Assembly (NCBI GenBank): GCA_009103225.1 | Contig: RHPI01001428.1 | Coordinates: 363,981 to 427,980, forward strand | Direction: 5' to 3' | Length of the DNA stretch: 64,000 nt | DNA from: Chlorokybus atmophyticus | Lineage: Eukaryota; Streptophyta; Chlorokybophyceae; Chlorokybales; Chlorokybaceae | Part shown: positions 62,763 to 64,000 of the stretch, in pieces | Numbering within the stretch: the first letter of the stretch is position 1 | How the letters are laid out: every line of letters begins with the position of its first letter | The notes under the pieces: generated by a model | Database searches by the model: none | The model's input: the letters and a program-made list of their open reading frames with translations, nothing else | Told to the model about the DNA's origin: nothing | Made by a program: the position numbers and the translations under genes

Positions 62763-63367
62763 GTGTGCCACGTCTCGGCCTTTCCCCAAACGAGGATGCG
62801 GTGGCGGCGGCGGCGACCAAGCCCGGAAGCCACCGCCTGTAAACCACCAAGCTCAAACCCTAACGCCAATCTACAGCTAGCTGCACCCCTGTTTGTCACA
62901 GTGATCTCAGAGACTGCAGGCATCGTTTTCTGCTCCGCCTCGGGCGACCATCGGACAGTCGAACAACGCTTGCACGAGACCCGAAGTATGTGGAGGTGGT
63001 TCCGTACCGAGCCAGCGACATCGCCTCCACCACCACCGCCGCCGCCGCCGCCACCGCCACCACTAGCCGAATCTCTCTCCCCTTCCACGTGATGATGTGA
63101 CTGAGAGTGAATGTTGTTGCACAATTTGCGTTGCATTTGTCTGCACCGTGAGTTTTTCCCTCACTCACATAAGGCCGATATCGTCGTTGTTATCTGAATA
63201 CTTGTTGGCTTTAATATCGGTGATAGAACCCAACCCTAATCAGTTGCTAACCCTACCTCTGCGATCACTGGCTGGGTTGTTGGCGGTGGCGGTGGCGCCG
63301 GCGGAGTTGTTTGCGGAGGCCGTTGCGGGGTGGGCGGCGCTGTCATTGTGAGAACCGCCTCTTCTGC
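62763..63367. promoter_or_regulatory. Divergent intergenic region with telo-box motifs
   Basis: The 605 bp between the second CocE-like start and the SR-like start contain AAACCCTAA (62855-62863), CAACCCTAAT (63231-63240) and GCTAACCCTAC (63247-63257). A GCC/ACC triplet run at about 63025-63062 adds a Gly/Pro-coding-like frame that I judge non-coding. Confidence 0.45.
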
Positions 63368-64000
63368 ATGGCACGCTCGTCTTCGCCATCGCCCAGACCA
63401 GGTAATGTGGAGTTGAGGGGCAAAGGCTGAGCAGTGACTGCGTCTGAATGAGCCTTACCATTTGCGTGTGTTGGCTGCTCTGTCAGTGTATAACATGGTT
63501 GTTCCTTAGATATTTCACCTTGGCGGTGTACTAGATGCGTCGTTAAGGAGGTTTTGCACTTGTCATGCTGAGTCCCAGTGCATTTTTGTGAGCGACTGTG
63601 CTCCGCTGCTCCGATGGCAATTGGGGTCCGTCCTCGAATTAACAACTGAACAACTTCACATGGTTCCAGAGGCATGCAGCCATTAACGGGCGGTGTTCAG
63701 CCGCCCATTTGTGGGTGCAATCGGCTGGCAACAAAAATGACATGCTGGCGCGCTATGTGCCCTTGCAAAGGCAGTTTGGTGTTGCTTGCGTCGCTGCTCA
63801 AGTTTCCCATTGCATTGATCATTGCATTCTGATCAAAGCTCGTTATGGTTGTTTCAGACAGCCGCAAAGACAGAGACAAAGAAAAGGATCGCGACAGGGA
63901 TAGAGGCCGAGACAGGGATAGAGATAAAGATCGAGACAAAGACAGAGAACGGGAGCGAGACCGGGATAGGGTTAGGGATAGGGAAAGGGAAAGAGACAGG
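63368..64000 (+). CDS. RD/RE-rich SR-like protein, N-terminal part (runs off the window)
   Basis: Exon 1 (63368-63401) encodes MARSSSPSPRP and ends in phase 1 before GTAATG. Exon 2 begins at 63858 (GTTTCAG|AC), giving an in-frame continuation DSRKDRDKEKDRDRDRGRD and then nearly pure alternating Arg-Asp/Arg-Glu/Lys-Asp to the window end. Such RS/RD/RE domains are typical of pre-mRNA splicing proteins (for example U2AF-large, RBM39, PRP38 or DEAD-box splicing helicases). They act in nuclear protein-protein contacts. The domain that would identify it lies beyond 64000. The GGGATAGGGTTAGGG-like sequence near the end is coding repeat, not telomere. Confidence 0.7.

Noticed and set aside
62381-63136. 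251-aa minus-strand frame with Gly run upstream of the second CocE-like gene
   Set aside because: Only a different frame of the segment coding exon 1 of that gene plus a GCC/ACC triplet run; composition is low-complexity.
63936-64000. Telomere-like GGGTTAGGG/GGGATAGGG repeats at the window end
   Set aside because: They lie in frame in the RD/RE-coding exon and show codon-scale periodicity, so they are coding repeat.

Overview
This is nuclear DNA of a eukaryote. Genes are split by many short GT-AG introns, stops are TGA or TAA, and repeats are abundant. A green-lineage genome (green alga or plant relative) fits best. The signs are a plant-length NDUFA8 homologue, a plant-type BIG ARF-GEF, plant-style telo-box motifs (AAACCCTAA) beside gene starts, and a chromodomain Ty3/Gypsy element. 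The species cannot be named from the sequence alone. I assembled gene models by hand from splice sites, reading phase and remembered family features; exon edges may be off by a base or so, and no alignment was run.

Layout. 1-2743: no gene; repeat remnants. 2744-10605 (-): 22-exon BIG-type Sec7 ARF-GEF of about 1878 aa. 11090-11884 (-): 77-aa LYR-motif mitochondrial protein, divergent from 12266-15695 (+), a 13-exon gene with a FAR1/FLYWCH/WRKY-GCM1-like zinc finger. 16043-18490 (-): multi-exon family-2 glycosyltransferase (polysaccharide-synthase type) with degenerate catalytic motifs; its 5' end is unresolved. 20357-20897 (-): complex I subunit NDUFA8, divergent from 21788-25422 (+), a 13-exon CocE/NonD serine hydrolase. 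28654-30999 (-), 31185-33248 (+) and 35635-36582 (+): three intron-containing genes of unknown function.

38145-52060 is a nested repeat block. A foldback (MITE-like) element with microsatellite tails carries a Ty3/Gypsy composite. The composite holds a decayed copy (A), a three-LTR tandem array of a 419-bp miniature LTR element, and a better-preserved copy (B). The 5' LTR of A and the 3' LTR of B are flanked by the same 5-bp duplication, GTTAT. A second miniature LTR family sits head-to-head at 54264-55057. AT-rich repeats and an 816-bp (CA)n tract follow at 56265-57493.

58176-62762 (-) is a second, diverged CocE/NonD hydrolase with a long Ser/Pro-rich insertion. It is divergent from 63368 (+), the start of an RD/RE-rich, SR-like splicing-type gene that runs off the window.

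The most unusual signal is in the miniature elements. Each has a stem-loop directly followed by a tRNA-like A box at the LTR end, a Met-tRNA-like primer-binding site, and then a B box. A Pol III-type promoter therefore appears to straddle the LTR/PBS junction. A degenerate relative lies at 375-454. Several single N positions look like unresolved contig joins, so the repeat architecture should be read with that in mind.
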